Below, piece by piece: positions 7,225-13,407 of a stretch of DNA of 28,544 nt. Origin of the DNA: a virus; the IMG/VR virus record IMGVR_UViG_3300049893_000144, positions 1-28,544 of that record. The stretch is one strand, 5' to 3'. How positions within the stretch are numbered: the first letter of the stretch is position 1; each line of letters opens with the position of its first letter. The notes below the pieces were generated by a model, which ran no database searches, was not told the DNA's origin, and saw only the letters and a program-made list of their open reading frames with translations. The translations under genes were made by a program, and so were the position numbers.

Positions 7225-7836
7225 AAAATTTATATTCCAATACACAGAGGCGTTGTATGTCACAATGCCTTTTGTATTGACTCCACACTGTAATGCAAAC
7301 AAATGGTTCTTCTTATCTTTAAAGATTAAACCTGTTGTTATAGATTGTGGTACAGTTGGATAGTTAAATGATAACCCTGCCCCTAAAAACAATTCACGTT
7401 TTGGGGGCAAGGGTATCTCTTTGGTAATAGTAATAATAGGAATTTTGTAATCGTGGAAATATTTTCTTGTAAGGAGTGTATTCTTAGAAACTGTGTCTAT
7501 AACGGTAATGTATCCAATAGTATCTATAGCAACGCTGTCTACATAAATTTTGCTACTAGCATATTGATCTACTAAATCTTCAAATTGTTTTTTGAGTTTA
7601 GCATAGTTAGTGTCAGGAATCATCCAAGGTTCTTTAACATACTCAGTATCAGTCTTATAGATAGTTACTTTCTTAGTTACTTGTTTAATTACATCTACAT
7701 ATACTGTGTCTATTATAGTATTTACAACAGGAACTTTTTCTGGTTCACATGGTTTTTCACATGCTCTTAATAGCATAATAAAAATTATGAGAGCACTAAT
7801 AACTCCTAGTAAGTATGAAATTTTATTGTTCAGCAT
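7216..7836 (-). CDS. Membrane-anchored or lipoprotein-like protein, possible spanin
   Basis: The last gene of the leftward lysis unit. The start chosen at 7836 gives 206 residues; an in-frame ATG at 7860 would add eight residues and lengthen the overlap with the gene before it from 14 to 38 bases. The N-terminus has Lys then a hydrophobic stretch of about 20 residues (I-S-Y-L-L-G-V-I-S-A-L-I-I-F-I-M-L-L) ending in R-A-C, which could be a membrane anchor or a lipobox with Cys at residue 26. The rest should be outside the cytoplasm. It has a Thr/Val/Asp-rich middle and a C-terminal 60 residues of alternating polar and hydrophobic residues with Gly (F-L-G-A-G-L-S-F-N, ending W-N-I-N-F-K-K), reminiscent of outer-membrane beta strands. 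Together with holin and endolysin upstream, a role in disrupting the outer membrane (spanin-like) is reasonable inference, not proven. Confidence 0.7.
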   Translation of the reverse strand: MLNNKISYLLGVISALIIFIMLLRACEKPCEPEKVPVVNTIIDTVYVDVIKQVTKKVTIYKTDTEYVKEPWMIPDTNYAKLKKQFEDLVDQYASSKIYVDSVAIDTIGYITVIDTVSKNTLLTRKYFHDYKIPIITITKEIPLPPKRELFLGAGLSFNYPTVPQSITTGLIFKDKKNHLFALQCGVNTKGIVTYNASVYWNINFKK

Positions 7837-8077
7837 TATCACTGGGTTTTTTCTTATCAAATATTTTTTCTACAACGGTAAGTGTAAGTCCTCCACCAGC
7901 AATTAAACATAATCCATCAAACATAAACTCAGGAGTAATGTGATCATCATTCCTAAAAGTTGCTATGTATGTTAGAATTATTATGTTTGCTAGTGTAAAC
8001 ATTGCAGATACTCTTTTACTAGAAGTATCTGATTTACCACTTACCATGTCATATAGAAAATTGATAAGACGTTTCAT
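7823..8077 (-). CDS. Small two-helix membrane protein, possible second holin or antiholin
   Basis: An 84-residue protein with two hydrophobic helices at about residues 23-41 (S-A-M-F-T-L-A-N-I-I-I-L-T-Y-I-A) and 53-70 (F-D-G-L-C-L-I-A-G-G-G-L-T-L-T-V-V). The N-terminus is basic, the loop is polar and the C-terminal tail is highly charged (F-D-K-K-K-P). This is the layout of small class II phage holins. It starts in a TAATG overlap with the endolysin gene. Another holin-like gene lies at 9781-10191, so one may be the holin and the other an antiholin or a pinholin. No specific family is recognised. Confidence 0.72.
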   Translation of the reverse strand: MKRLINFLYDMVSGKSDTSSKRVSAMFTLANIIILTYIATFRNDDHITPEFMFDGLCLIAGGGLTLTVVEKIFDKKKPSDNAEQ

Positions 8078-8622
8078 TAGAATTCTTTTAAAAGAGTGTA
8101 TGTAAACTTTTTAAATCCAGACTTCTTACACTTGTCTAACAACTGTGCAAACTGTTTTGGATCATTAAGTACTTGACACCCTGCAGACCACTTATCTATA
8201 AACTTAGATACAATACTAGGATTAGCACGGTGAATGTTAATACCAAAGATACCAGTTTCTGTAACTGCTGATTCTTCAGCTACATCATTCTTATTACCAT
8301 CCCTAAACACAGTAACAGGAGCACATTGTGTGAGAGCTTCATACTTACCTTGGTGTAATCCTATTTTCCAGCAGTCATCCCATTGACCAGGTTTAAGCAA
8401 TGCTGCACCTTTTGGGTTAAGTAAGTTCTGTAACCAGTGTGTTCCAGGATTAGTAGTACATGTATACCAAGTAATATTATCTTTCTCAATTACACCAATC
8501 AAATCATCAAATTGATTCTTTGCATTAGCGTTTGATCTGATACCTACTAAATGAAATACAGGCCATGAATAACCTAATCTTTCAAATTCAGTCTTAAGTT
8601 CTTTTACTGTATATTGTCTCAT
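8077..8622 (-). CDS. Probable endolysin with L,D-transpeptidase-like His/Cys signature
   Basis: A 181-residue protein between appendage genes and small membrane proteins. Residues 126-149 hold F-G-I-N-I-H-R-A followed after a short helix by K-W-S-A-G-C-Q-V, with His131 and Cys149. The arrangement H, about 15 residues, S-x-G-C matches the active site of the L,D-transpeptidase (YkuD) fold, which acts on peptidoglycan cross-links. Further His (90) and Cys (84, 55) residues are present. There is no signal peptide, so it would need a holin for export. It is followed by a two-helix membrane protein and a spanin-like gene, the usual company of an endolysin. Catalysis as a peptidoglycan hydrolase is inference from the signature and context; other muramyl-peptide enzymes cannot be excluded. 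Confidence 0.72.
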   Translation of the reverse strand: MRQYTVKELKTEFERLGYSWPVFHLVGIRSNANAKNQFDDLIGVIEKDNITWYTCTTNPGTHWLQNLLNPKGAALLKPGQWDDCWKIGLHQGKYEALTQCAPVTVFRDGNKNDVAEESAVTETGIFGINIHRANPSIVSKFIDKWSAGCQVLNDPKQFAQLLDKCKKSGFKKFTYTLLKEF

Positions 8623-8632
8623 ACGTTATTAA

Positions 8633-9328
8633 TTATGCAGGTACTACTGTAAATTTTGAAAATTTAAGTTGAAAGTTAAATATTCTTCTTGCTTGGTTAG
8701 GTTGAGGAATTTCCGTTGCTGTTGAAGTATTTGTACCTGAGCTATAAGCATAAACAGATAAATCTGCAATAAATGAGTCAGCTACTCCATCTGCTTGAGG
8801 ATAAGGTACTATTGCAGTACCTACATATGGTTTTCCTGCAGCATTAAGTGCTATTGTAACTTGAGGATCAGGATTAATTATTATAGAAGATAATCTAGCT
8901 TGAGTTATATCACATGTTTCAAATCCATTTCCAATATCTGCTACAATATTTGATGTGCCTTGAAAAAAGAAAGCATACACACCATTTCCTGAATGTTGAA
9001 ATCCTAATACACCTTCATAACTGTTTATACCAAGTCCTAAATGATCTATATTTCTAACAGGTGTATTATGTGAATCAACTGTTACAGCCATGTAATTATT
9101 AACAAAGTGTATAACAGCACCATTAATATAATACTCAGTTGCTGCTTCAGGTGCTGGTGCATTTTCTAACGTATAAACTCTTTCATCTAATGCAAGAACA
9201 TCAGACTTAGCTAAATTAACTTCATCAATTACAGCATTAACGTGTGCTACCTTAGCTTCTGTAGCACCAAAAGGATCCCCTTTTTGATGAAGAGGATCAT
9301 TGTAGTTATATTTTTTTATTTGTTCCAT
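8633..9328 (-). CDS. Virion appendage-like protein, 231 aa, shared N-terminal module
   Basis: A probable structural protein with two parts. Residues 1-40 form a module that aligns without gaps with the start of the neighbouring 145-residue protein, with 19 identical positions including N-Y, P-L, G-D, A-x-V-x-H-x-N and V-I-D. A short helical linker (E-R-V-Y-T-L-E-N-A) follows, then about 170 residues rich in Ser, Thr, Asn, Gly and aromatic residues, with the alternation expected of a beta-sandwich head domain. The shared N-terminus may attach different heads to the same virion site. No catalytic motif seen. The gene is 10 bases upstream of the endolysin gene on the minus strand. Confidence 0.7.
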   Translation of the reverse strand: MEQIKKYNYNDPLHQKGDPFGATEAKVAHVNAVIDEVNLAKSDVLALDERVYTLENAPAPEAATEYYINGAVIHFVNNYMAVTVDSHNTPVRNIDHLGLGINSYEGVLGFQHSGNGVYAFFFQGTSNIVADIGNGFETCDITQARLSSIIINPDPQVTIALNAAGKPYVGTAIVPYPQADGVADSFIADLSVYAYSSGTNTSTATEIPQPNQARRIFNFQLKFSKFTVVPA

Positions 9329-9330
9329 AA

Positions 9331-9768
9331 TTAACCAATTACTAAAAAGTTAATTTTAATAGGAGTTCCTGATGTACTAGTTATTGCTCTAATTACAATA
9401 TCAAAACTACCAGAAATTAAAGAATCCATACCACATACAATATTATCTGCAGCATCAGCAGACGAAGAATAATCAACTGTTAACAATATAACACTATTTG
9501 TTGTAACAAAAGAATTGTTTACTGTAAATGTATATGTAGTAGGTGCTCCTGGAGAAAGAGGTCCTTGCATTGTAATAACACCAGCACGTGCATTTATAGT
9601 AACAGCACTAGTATTGCTGCCTGCTTGAATAACAGAACTTGTAGTTATCAGTTCATTAAGTCCATCAATAACTTGATTCAAATGCCCTACTCTTGCAGGA
9701 GTGGTTGTGAATTTATCTCCAATAGGATATAATGGAGCTTTGTAGTTTGCTTTTGTAATTTTGTCCAT
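9331..9768 (-). CDS. Virion appendage-like protein, 145 aa, shared N-terminal module
   Basis: A paralogue by N-terminus of the gene just downstream. Residues 1-40 (G-D-K-F at 17-20, A-R-V-G-H-L-N-Q-V-I-D at 25-35) match that protein. The remainder is a small Thr/Ser/Val-rich beta domain: T-T-Y-T-F-T-V-N-N-S-F around the middle and I-K-I-N-F-L-V-I-G at the very end. Phage trimeric appendage or decoration proteins often look like this. No enzyme motif. Its stop is two bases from the start of the 231-residue gene. Function as a virion surface protein is inferred from composition and position. Confidence 0.7.
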   Translation of the reverse strand: MDKITKANYKAPLYPIGDKFTTTPARVGHLNQVIDGLNELITTSSVIQAGSNTSAVTINARAGVITMQGPLSPGAPTTYTFTVNNSFVTTNSVILLTVDYSSSADAADNIVCGMDSLISGSFDIVIRAITSTSGTPIKINFLVIG

Positions 9769-9780
9769 GTTTTTATAGTT

Positions 9781-10191
9781 TTATTTCATTATGTTATCAA
9801 TATCATCTGATTTTCTTCCAATAACCTCTTTGATTTTAGTCCAGAGATTTTGACCAGTTACTGCCTCAATAGATTCTACTATTGATTTGAACTCTATGAT
9901 TGCAATAACAGAACCAATTAGTTTTGCTATTGGAAGAATATCTGTAATTATATATTTCTCAATTAAGAAACCACTTACAATGGCTAACTGATACAACAAC
10001 ATTTTTGTTACTGTATCAGACATTCTACGTGAACGAATAGGTTGACATGTTTTCAAAGCTTTCCAAATACCAACAACCATGTCAGCACCCACTAAAAATC
10101 CTATTGTGAGCATCAGCTCTTTAATAGGTAGAAATATTGATATGGCTGCTAATAACCATATCTTAGTTTGCAAAAACGCAGCTAATTTCAT
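9781..10191 (-). CDS. Holin, phage_holin_4-like
   Basis: A 136-residue membrane protein, first in the leftward lysis unit. Hydrophobic segments lie at about 9-35, 34-46, 64-82 and 84-100. The segment G-A-D-M-V-V-G-I-W-K-A-L-K (35-47), followed by a basic stretch with R-S-R-R-M and a second hydrophobic block, is the signature I associate with the phage_holin_4 (TcdE-like) family: D-x2-x-G-I-x-K-A after the first helices, then a Ser/Lys-rich loop. Holins open the inner membrane at a set time to release endolysin. A hairpin with a T run lies immediately before the start codon on the minus strand, which could tune expression of this dosage-sensitive protein. Family placement is from pattern memory. 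Confidence 0.78.
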   Translation of the reverse strand: MKLAAFLQTKIWLLAAISIFLPIKELMLTIGFLVGADMVVGIWKALKTCQPIRSRRMSDTVTKMLLYQLAIVSGFLIEKYIITDILPIAKLIGSVIAIIEFKSIVESIEAVTGQNLWTKIKEVIGRKSDDIDNIMK

Positions 10192-10224
10192 AAAAAGAGA
10201 AATAAAATAATAAAGTTATTTCTC
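10192..10224 (-). promoter_or_regulatory. Leader hairpin with T run before the holin start
   Basis: GAGAAATAA (10197-10205) and TTATTTCTC (10216-10224) form a perfect 9-base-pair inverted repeat with a 10-base loop. Read on the minus strand, the hairpin is followed by five T and then directly by the holin ATG. The stem is mostly A-T, so it would be weak. It may attenuate transcription or hide the ribosome-binding region. The structure is plain in the sequence; the role is inference. Confidence 0.45.
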
Positions 10225-10252
10225 CACCCCTCTCAATTAATATACGACAATA

Positions 10253-10285
10253 TTTGTAATACTTGTCACTGTTCTTATATATTTG
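10253..10285 (+). promoter_or_regulatory. Bacteroidota-type promoter, TTTG-N21-TATATTTG
   Basis: TTTG at 10253-10256 and TATATTTG at 10278-10285, 21 bases apart, match the -33 TTTG and -7 TAnnTTTG elements of the primary sigma factor of Bacteroidota. Transcription would start near 10292, about 15 bases before the ATG at 10307. This is the one clear host-type promoter in the window. It points to early expression of the gene that follows by the host polymerase. Confidence 0.7.
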
Positions 10286-10306
10286 TAACCCCCAAAATCA
10301 CAATAA

Positions 10307-10930
10307 ATGAAAGATTTATATGATTACCTTGCAGCTAACAAGGTGACACCCAATGGGTTGTTTGTTTTACAGGCGACATATCATCAGTTTATGTATGCTA
10401 ATTATGTCAACATCAGGTCTGAACAATACAGACTAAGTCTCACTGGACATCTTAAAGAGTTCAAAGATATTCATGGTAATTTGACTTACCAACTTACAAA
10501 TGAAGGTTTACATTTGATTAGAAAAGCAGAAGATCTTGCTGCTAAGATTAAACCAACAAAAAAGACAAGTGTTCCATTTTCAGATTGGGAAGAAAAGATT
10601 TCAGAATACAATGCATTATTTCCTGCGGGAAAGAAGCAAGGTTCAACAGTATCCTTCAGAACCAGTCCTAAAGAATTATTTGATAGATTCAAATGGTTCT
10701 TTAAAGAATATCCTGAGTATACCTGGGATGATGTAATGGAAGCTACTAGAAAGTATATAAAAGTGTTTGATGAGTCAAGTGACTATACGTATATGCAGAC
10801 TAGTAAGTATTTTATCAAGAAAGAAGACAAGTTCAAGACAGTAAGTTCAGGACTAGGAAACGCTTGCTACAATCAAAAGTCAGGTAATGATGAGGAGATT
10901 AGTACAGGGTTTCACTACTTTGGACCCTAA
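10307..10930 (+). CDS. Hypothetical protein, 207 aa, probable winged-helix N-terminus
   Basis: An isolated plus-strand gene flanked on both sides by minus-strand virion and lysis genes and driven by its own host-type promoter. The first 75 residues, with L-Y-D-Y-L-A-A-N-K-V-T-P-N-G-L and later Y-Q-L-T-N-E-G-L-H-L-I-R-K-A, look like a winged helix-turn-helix. A basic linker (P-T-K-K-T) follows. The C-terminal part has W-F-F-K-E-Y-P-E-Y-T-W-D-D-V and Y-M-Q-T-S-K-Y-F-I-K-K-E, a pattern I have seen in phage replication or DNA-binding proteins of unknown role. Host promoter and divergent placement beside the lysis unit suggest a regulator of the neighbouring leftward genes, or a replication factor. 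Neither is proven. Confidence 0.75.
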   Translation: MKDLYDYLAANKVTPNGLFVLQATYHQFMYANYVNIRSEQYRLSLTGHLKEFKDIHGNLTYQLTNEGLHLIRKAEDLAAKIKPTKKTSVPFSDWEEKISEYNALFPAGKKQGSTVSFRTSPKELFDRFKWFFKEYPEYTWDDVMEATRKYIKVFDESSDYTYMQTSKYFIKKEDKFKTVSSGLGNACYNQKSGNDEEISTGFHYFGP

Positions 10931-10960
10931 AGATATCTTGGTTTATCAAGATTATGATGC

Positions 10961-10990
10961 AAAAAAGAAAAGGGGTACGATTTGTACCCC
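10961..10990 (-). terminator. Terminator of the long leftward virion unit
   Basis: GGGGTAC (10972-10978) pairs perfectly with GTACCCC (10984-10990) around a five-base loop. On the minus strand the hairpin is followed by TTTTCTTTTTT, a strong termination tract, just after the stop of the 45-residue gene. The plus strand has only TAATCTTT after it, so it is weaker for the converging 10307-10930 gene. A second small inverted repeat, ATCTTG/CAAGAT at 10935-10952, follows that gene directly. Confidence 0.78.
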
Positions 10991-10996
10991 TAATCT

Positions 10997-11134
10997 TTAA
11001 CCTTGTCCTTTATAGAGTTTTAGGTAGTTTTTTGACTTCTTGAGTTTAGAAGCTTTAGTTTTTGCATGTACCCCTGGACGTTTGCGTCGTGGTTTAGGTA
11101 CAAATGTGTTTGAGGATGATTTTGCTTTAGCCAT
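10997..11134 (-). CDS. Small, strongly basic conserved phage protein, 45 aa
   Basis: The last gene of the long leftward unit, translationally coupled to the 75-residue gene by a TAATG overlap. The product has about 16 Lys or Arg in 45 residues and only polar or small residues otherwise. It contains P-K-P-R-R-K-R-P-G-V-H-A-K-T-K and ends S-K-N-Y-L-K-L-Y-K-G-Q-G. I recall very similar short proteins in other phages of Bacteroidota, with a conserved R-P-G-x-H-x-K-x-K block and a K-x-Y-x-G-Q-G end. It should bind nucleic acid or acidic surfaces, like a small ribosomal protein or packaged DNA condenser. The conservation of the two blocks is from memory; the coupling and composition are visible here. 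Confidence 0.72.
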   Translation of the reverse strand: MAKAKSSSNTFVPKPRRKRPGVHAKTKASKLKKSKNYLKLYKGQG

Positions 11135-11361
11135 TATTGTAAGAGTTTAAATTTGTAATATTCGTGTTGTGGAAGATCTACAAGTTCTAATTGTTTAACC
11201 CAACGAAAATCAAATTCATTAGTATTATTCATTTCAACATTCGTAATATAATACTGACTTGTAACATCATCTTGAAAAATAGCAAATATTGAACATTCAG
11301 TATTATGCTTTCCAAATATTGAGTCATATTGCTCTAAAGTTAAGTATGCTATTTTTATCAT
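11134..11361 (-). CDS. Hypothetical protein, 75 aa
   Basis: A small unrecognised protein between the duplicated tail-fibre gene and the basic 45-residue gene. It starts in a four-base ATGA overlap with the fibre gene and ends in a TAATG overlap with the next. The product is acidic to neutral with many aromatic residues (Y-L-T-L-E-Q-Y-D-S-I-F-G and E-F-D-F-R-W-V) and probably beta-rich. No membrane segment or signal peptide. Could be a fibre chaperone or a small virion part; position is the only support. Confidence 0.68.
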   Translation of the reverse strand: MIKIAYLTLEQYDSIFGKHNTECSIFAIFQDDVTSQYYITNVEMNNTNEFDFRWVKQLELVDLPQHEYYKFKLLQ

Positions 11362-12947
11362 TGTCTTCCTAATGAGGATACATAAGCTTGTATAATAGGT
11401 TCAATTTCAGCAACTTGAGCTGCTGAAAACTGTGTACCTTGTATAAAATAAGCTACACCCATTGATCTTAAAGCACCTTGGGTACCATTTCCAAAAAGAT
11501 ATTGTGATCCTGATGAAGTACTACTAGCAACTGTACTTGATCCTATCAAACTTCCATTTCTATAAAAAGAAAAAGTTGCTCCTACAAAATTACCAGGAGC
11601 AGATAGTATATAATGTCCTCTAGAATCAGTAATAGTTGCAGCACTTACAACAGCAGTTCCACAATAGGCACCTATAGCTTGATTAGCTAAACTTCTAGAA
11701 TTTATTCTATATCTATTTGCTGAAGCTGATTGAGCTACATCATCTGAGTTTGATGCTATATTTTCTGAAATATAAATTCCTAAAGTACTTGCGCTAGTTA
11801 ATGCTATTCCAGGTGAAAAAACTTGGTTAACTGCTCCAGAATCTAAACCTGAAGAAAATGTCCAGAGAGTTCCTGTTACTGTAGCAGCAGTTGCAGCAGT
11901 ACCTAACCCTTTAATATTACGAGTTTGCGCTGTTAAAGTAGAACCTATAAATGGATATAATGCACCAATAGATCCCCATAAATTACTAGGACTACTTATT
12001 AAAGAGTTAACTAAAGTATTAACTGCATTTAATTCAGCGGTTGTAAAAAGAAAAGGTGTAATTTGAATATTAGAAACAAACCTATTTACAATAGGATGAT
12101 AACTAGGATTAATCCAGTAGTCCGTACCTCTAGTGCTGCCAAATGCTGCATCTAAAGTATCATTATATTTTTGAAATATTGCATTAAGAGCAGCAAGTTC
12201 TGATTCTGTCATTGCTTTTGCAACGTACCATATTGAATAACTATTTAGTCCTGTACCTGATGTAGAAGATAAGTTTGAGGATAAAGTACCACTTAAAGTT
12301 GATCCTTTTGCAACTCCTGCTGTACTAGTAATTTGATTTTTTAAACTAAAAGCTGTACTTGTTCCACTACTTGAGTATGCTACAAAAGAAGCTGTACCTC
12401 CAGCTAAATCTGTTCCAAAACTATAGTTACCTGTAGTCAAACCAAATCTTGAATTTTGAAAATTATCTCCTCTAAAATTTAAAAATAAATTTCCACCAGT
12501 ATTAGAAAAAGCAGCTAGACTTTGAGTACTAGATCCTCCTTGAACAGTTCTACCATAAAAACCAAAAGATACATCATTAACATTTAATGTTCCTGTATCT
12601 AACGGACAGTTAAAAAAAGCATTTTGACTTATTGTGCCTGATATACCACTACTACTAAAAACAACAGATCCTTGAAAATCTAATGGATATAATGTAGCAT
12701 CTATTAAGTTTAACCTATGAGCTACATTTGTGGTGCCTCCTATAAAGGGATATAATGCTGTCATCTTACTCCATAAGTTTGCAGCAACTAACTCACTATA
12801 TAGATTATTTAAAGCACTAATTTGATTCAAATCTGTAATATTACCTAATGTAATAAAAGACTGAACAGGTCCAGAAGCATTTCCAGATAAACCTCTTTGA
12901 TTTGTAGTAACCGTTGGTAGTCTCCTATCAGGAGCTGAGTGCATCAT
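11358..12947 (-). CDS. Tail-fibre or receptor-binding protein with internal duplication
   Basis: A 529-residue protein built from two related halves. Half one has N-L-W-S-K-M-T-A-L-Y-P-F-I-G-G at 57-71 and half two N-L-W-G-S-I-G-A-L-Y-P-F-I-G-S at 322-336. Each half ends with a helix after a V-A-K-A-M-T-E-S-E-L or I-Q-G-T-Q-F-S-A-A-Q-V type segment (about 242-265 and 500-525). Between these lies Ser/Thr/Gly/Asn-rich sequence with an R-x-N-x5-S-F-G pattern, as in concanavalin-like sugar-binding sandwiches. The block L-W-x-K-M-x-A-x-Y-P-F-x-G-G is one I know from phage tail fibres. It most likely binds host surface glycans. Two adjacent ATGs start the gene; the first is used here. Confidence 0.8.
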   Translation of the reverse strand: MMHSAPDRRLPTVTTNQRGLSGNASGPVQSFITLGNITDLNQISALNNLYSELVAANLWSKMTALYPFIGGTTNVAHRLNLIDATLYPLDFQGSVVFSSSGISGTISQNAFFNCPLDTGTLNVNDVSFGFYGRTVQGGSSTQSLAAFSNTGGNLFLNFRGDNFQNSRFGLTTGNYSFGTDLAGGTASFVAYSSSGTSTAFSLKNQITSTAGVAKGSTLSGTLSSNLSSTSGTGLNSYSIWYVAKAMTESELAALNAIFQKYNDTLDAAFGSTRGTDYWINPSYHPIVNRFVSNIQITPFLFTTAELNAVNTLVNSLISSPSNLWGSIGALYPFIGSTLTAQTRNIKGLGTAATAATVTGTLWTFSSGLDSGAVNQVFSPGIALTSASTLGIYISENIASNSDDVAQSASANRYRINSRSLANQAIGAYCGTAVVSAATITDSRGHYILSAPGNFVGATFSFYRNGSLIGSSTVASSTSSGSQYLFGNGTQGALRSMGVAYFIQGTQFSAAQVAEIEPIIQAYVSSLGRQ

Positions 12948-12951
12948 AATT

Positions 12952-13395
12952 TTAGTTTGTAAAGTCTCTTTTAAATACTGCTACATTTACTGAACCTGAT
13001 GTTGGTGCTGTGTCTAGTTTAAATACTAGTTTCACAGTAGCAGGAACAGGAATATAATAGTTTTGATCTCTATCTAAAAATCTTACTGTAATCTGATTAC
13101 CATCAGAAGCTTGCATTAACCTTAATGGGTTTGCTGTAGTAATACCTTGTCCTGCAAGAATCTGATTAGATAAACCAGATAACATCATCTTAAGCATAAT
13201 CTGATTACCTGATGCATCTTCTAAGTATAACCTAGCATTTAATGCATTATTTCCTGAATTTGTAATTACAATATCATATACCCATGTGTCATCAGCAACA
13301 CCTGTAAGAAGTGTTTGTGCAGTTGTTGCTGTCAAGTTATTTAAAAATACCCAGTTCTGAGTACTAAGAAAATATCCTACTGTATTCTTTGCCAT
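12952..13395 (-). CDS. Small beta-rich virion protein, 147 aa
   Basis: Lies between two tail-fibre genes, with gaps of only 4 and 12 bases. The product is of even composition with alternating hydrophobic residues and no catalytic motif. It includes W-V-Y-D-I-V-I-T-N-S-G-N-N-A-L-N-A-R-L-Y-L and Y-Y-I-P-V-P-A-T-V-K-L-V-F-K-L, the look of a jelly-roll or immunoglobulin-like domain. It could be a fibre adaptor, decoration protein or tail component. The function is inferred from neighbours and composition; no family recognised. Confidence 0.72.
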   Translation of the reverse strand: MAKNTVGYFLSTQNWVFLNNLTATTAQTLLTGVADDTWVYDIVITNSGNNALNARLYLEDASGNQIMLKMMLSGLSNQILAGQGITTANPLRLMQASDGNQITVRFLDRDQNYYIPVPATVKLVFKLDTAPTSGSVNVAVFKRDFTN

Positions 13396-13407
13396 AACTT
13401 TTTTATT

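Noticed and set aside
7216-10191. Host-type promoter inside or before the lysis unit on the minus strand
   Set aside because: The regions before the minus-strand starts at 8622, 9328, 9768 and 10191 were read for CAAAnnTA (the reverse of TAnnTTTG) and none was found at a suitable distance.
10192-10306. tRNA or small RNA gene in the longest gap
   Set aside because: No cloverleaf or CCA end could be built; the content is explained by a promoter, repeats and a leader hairpin.
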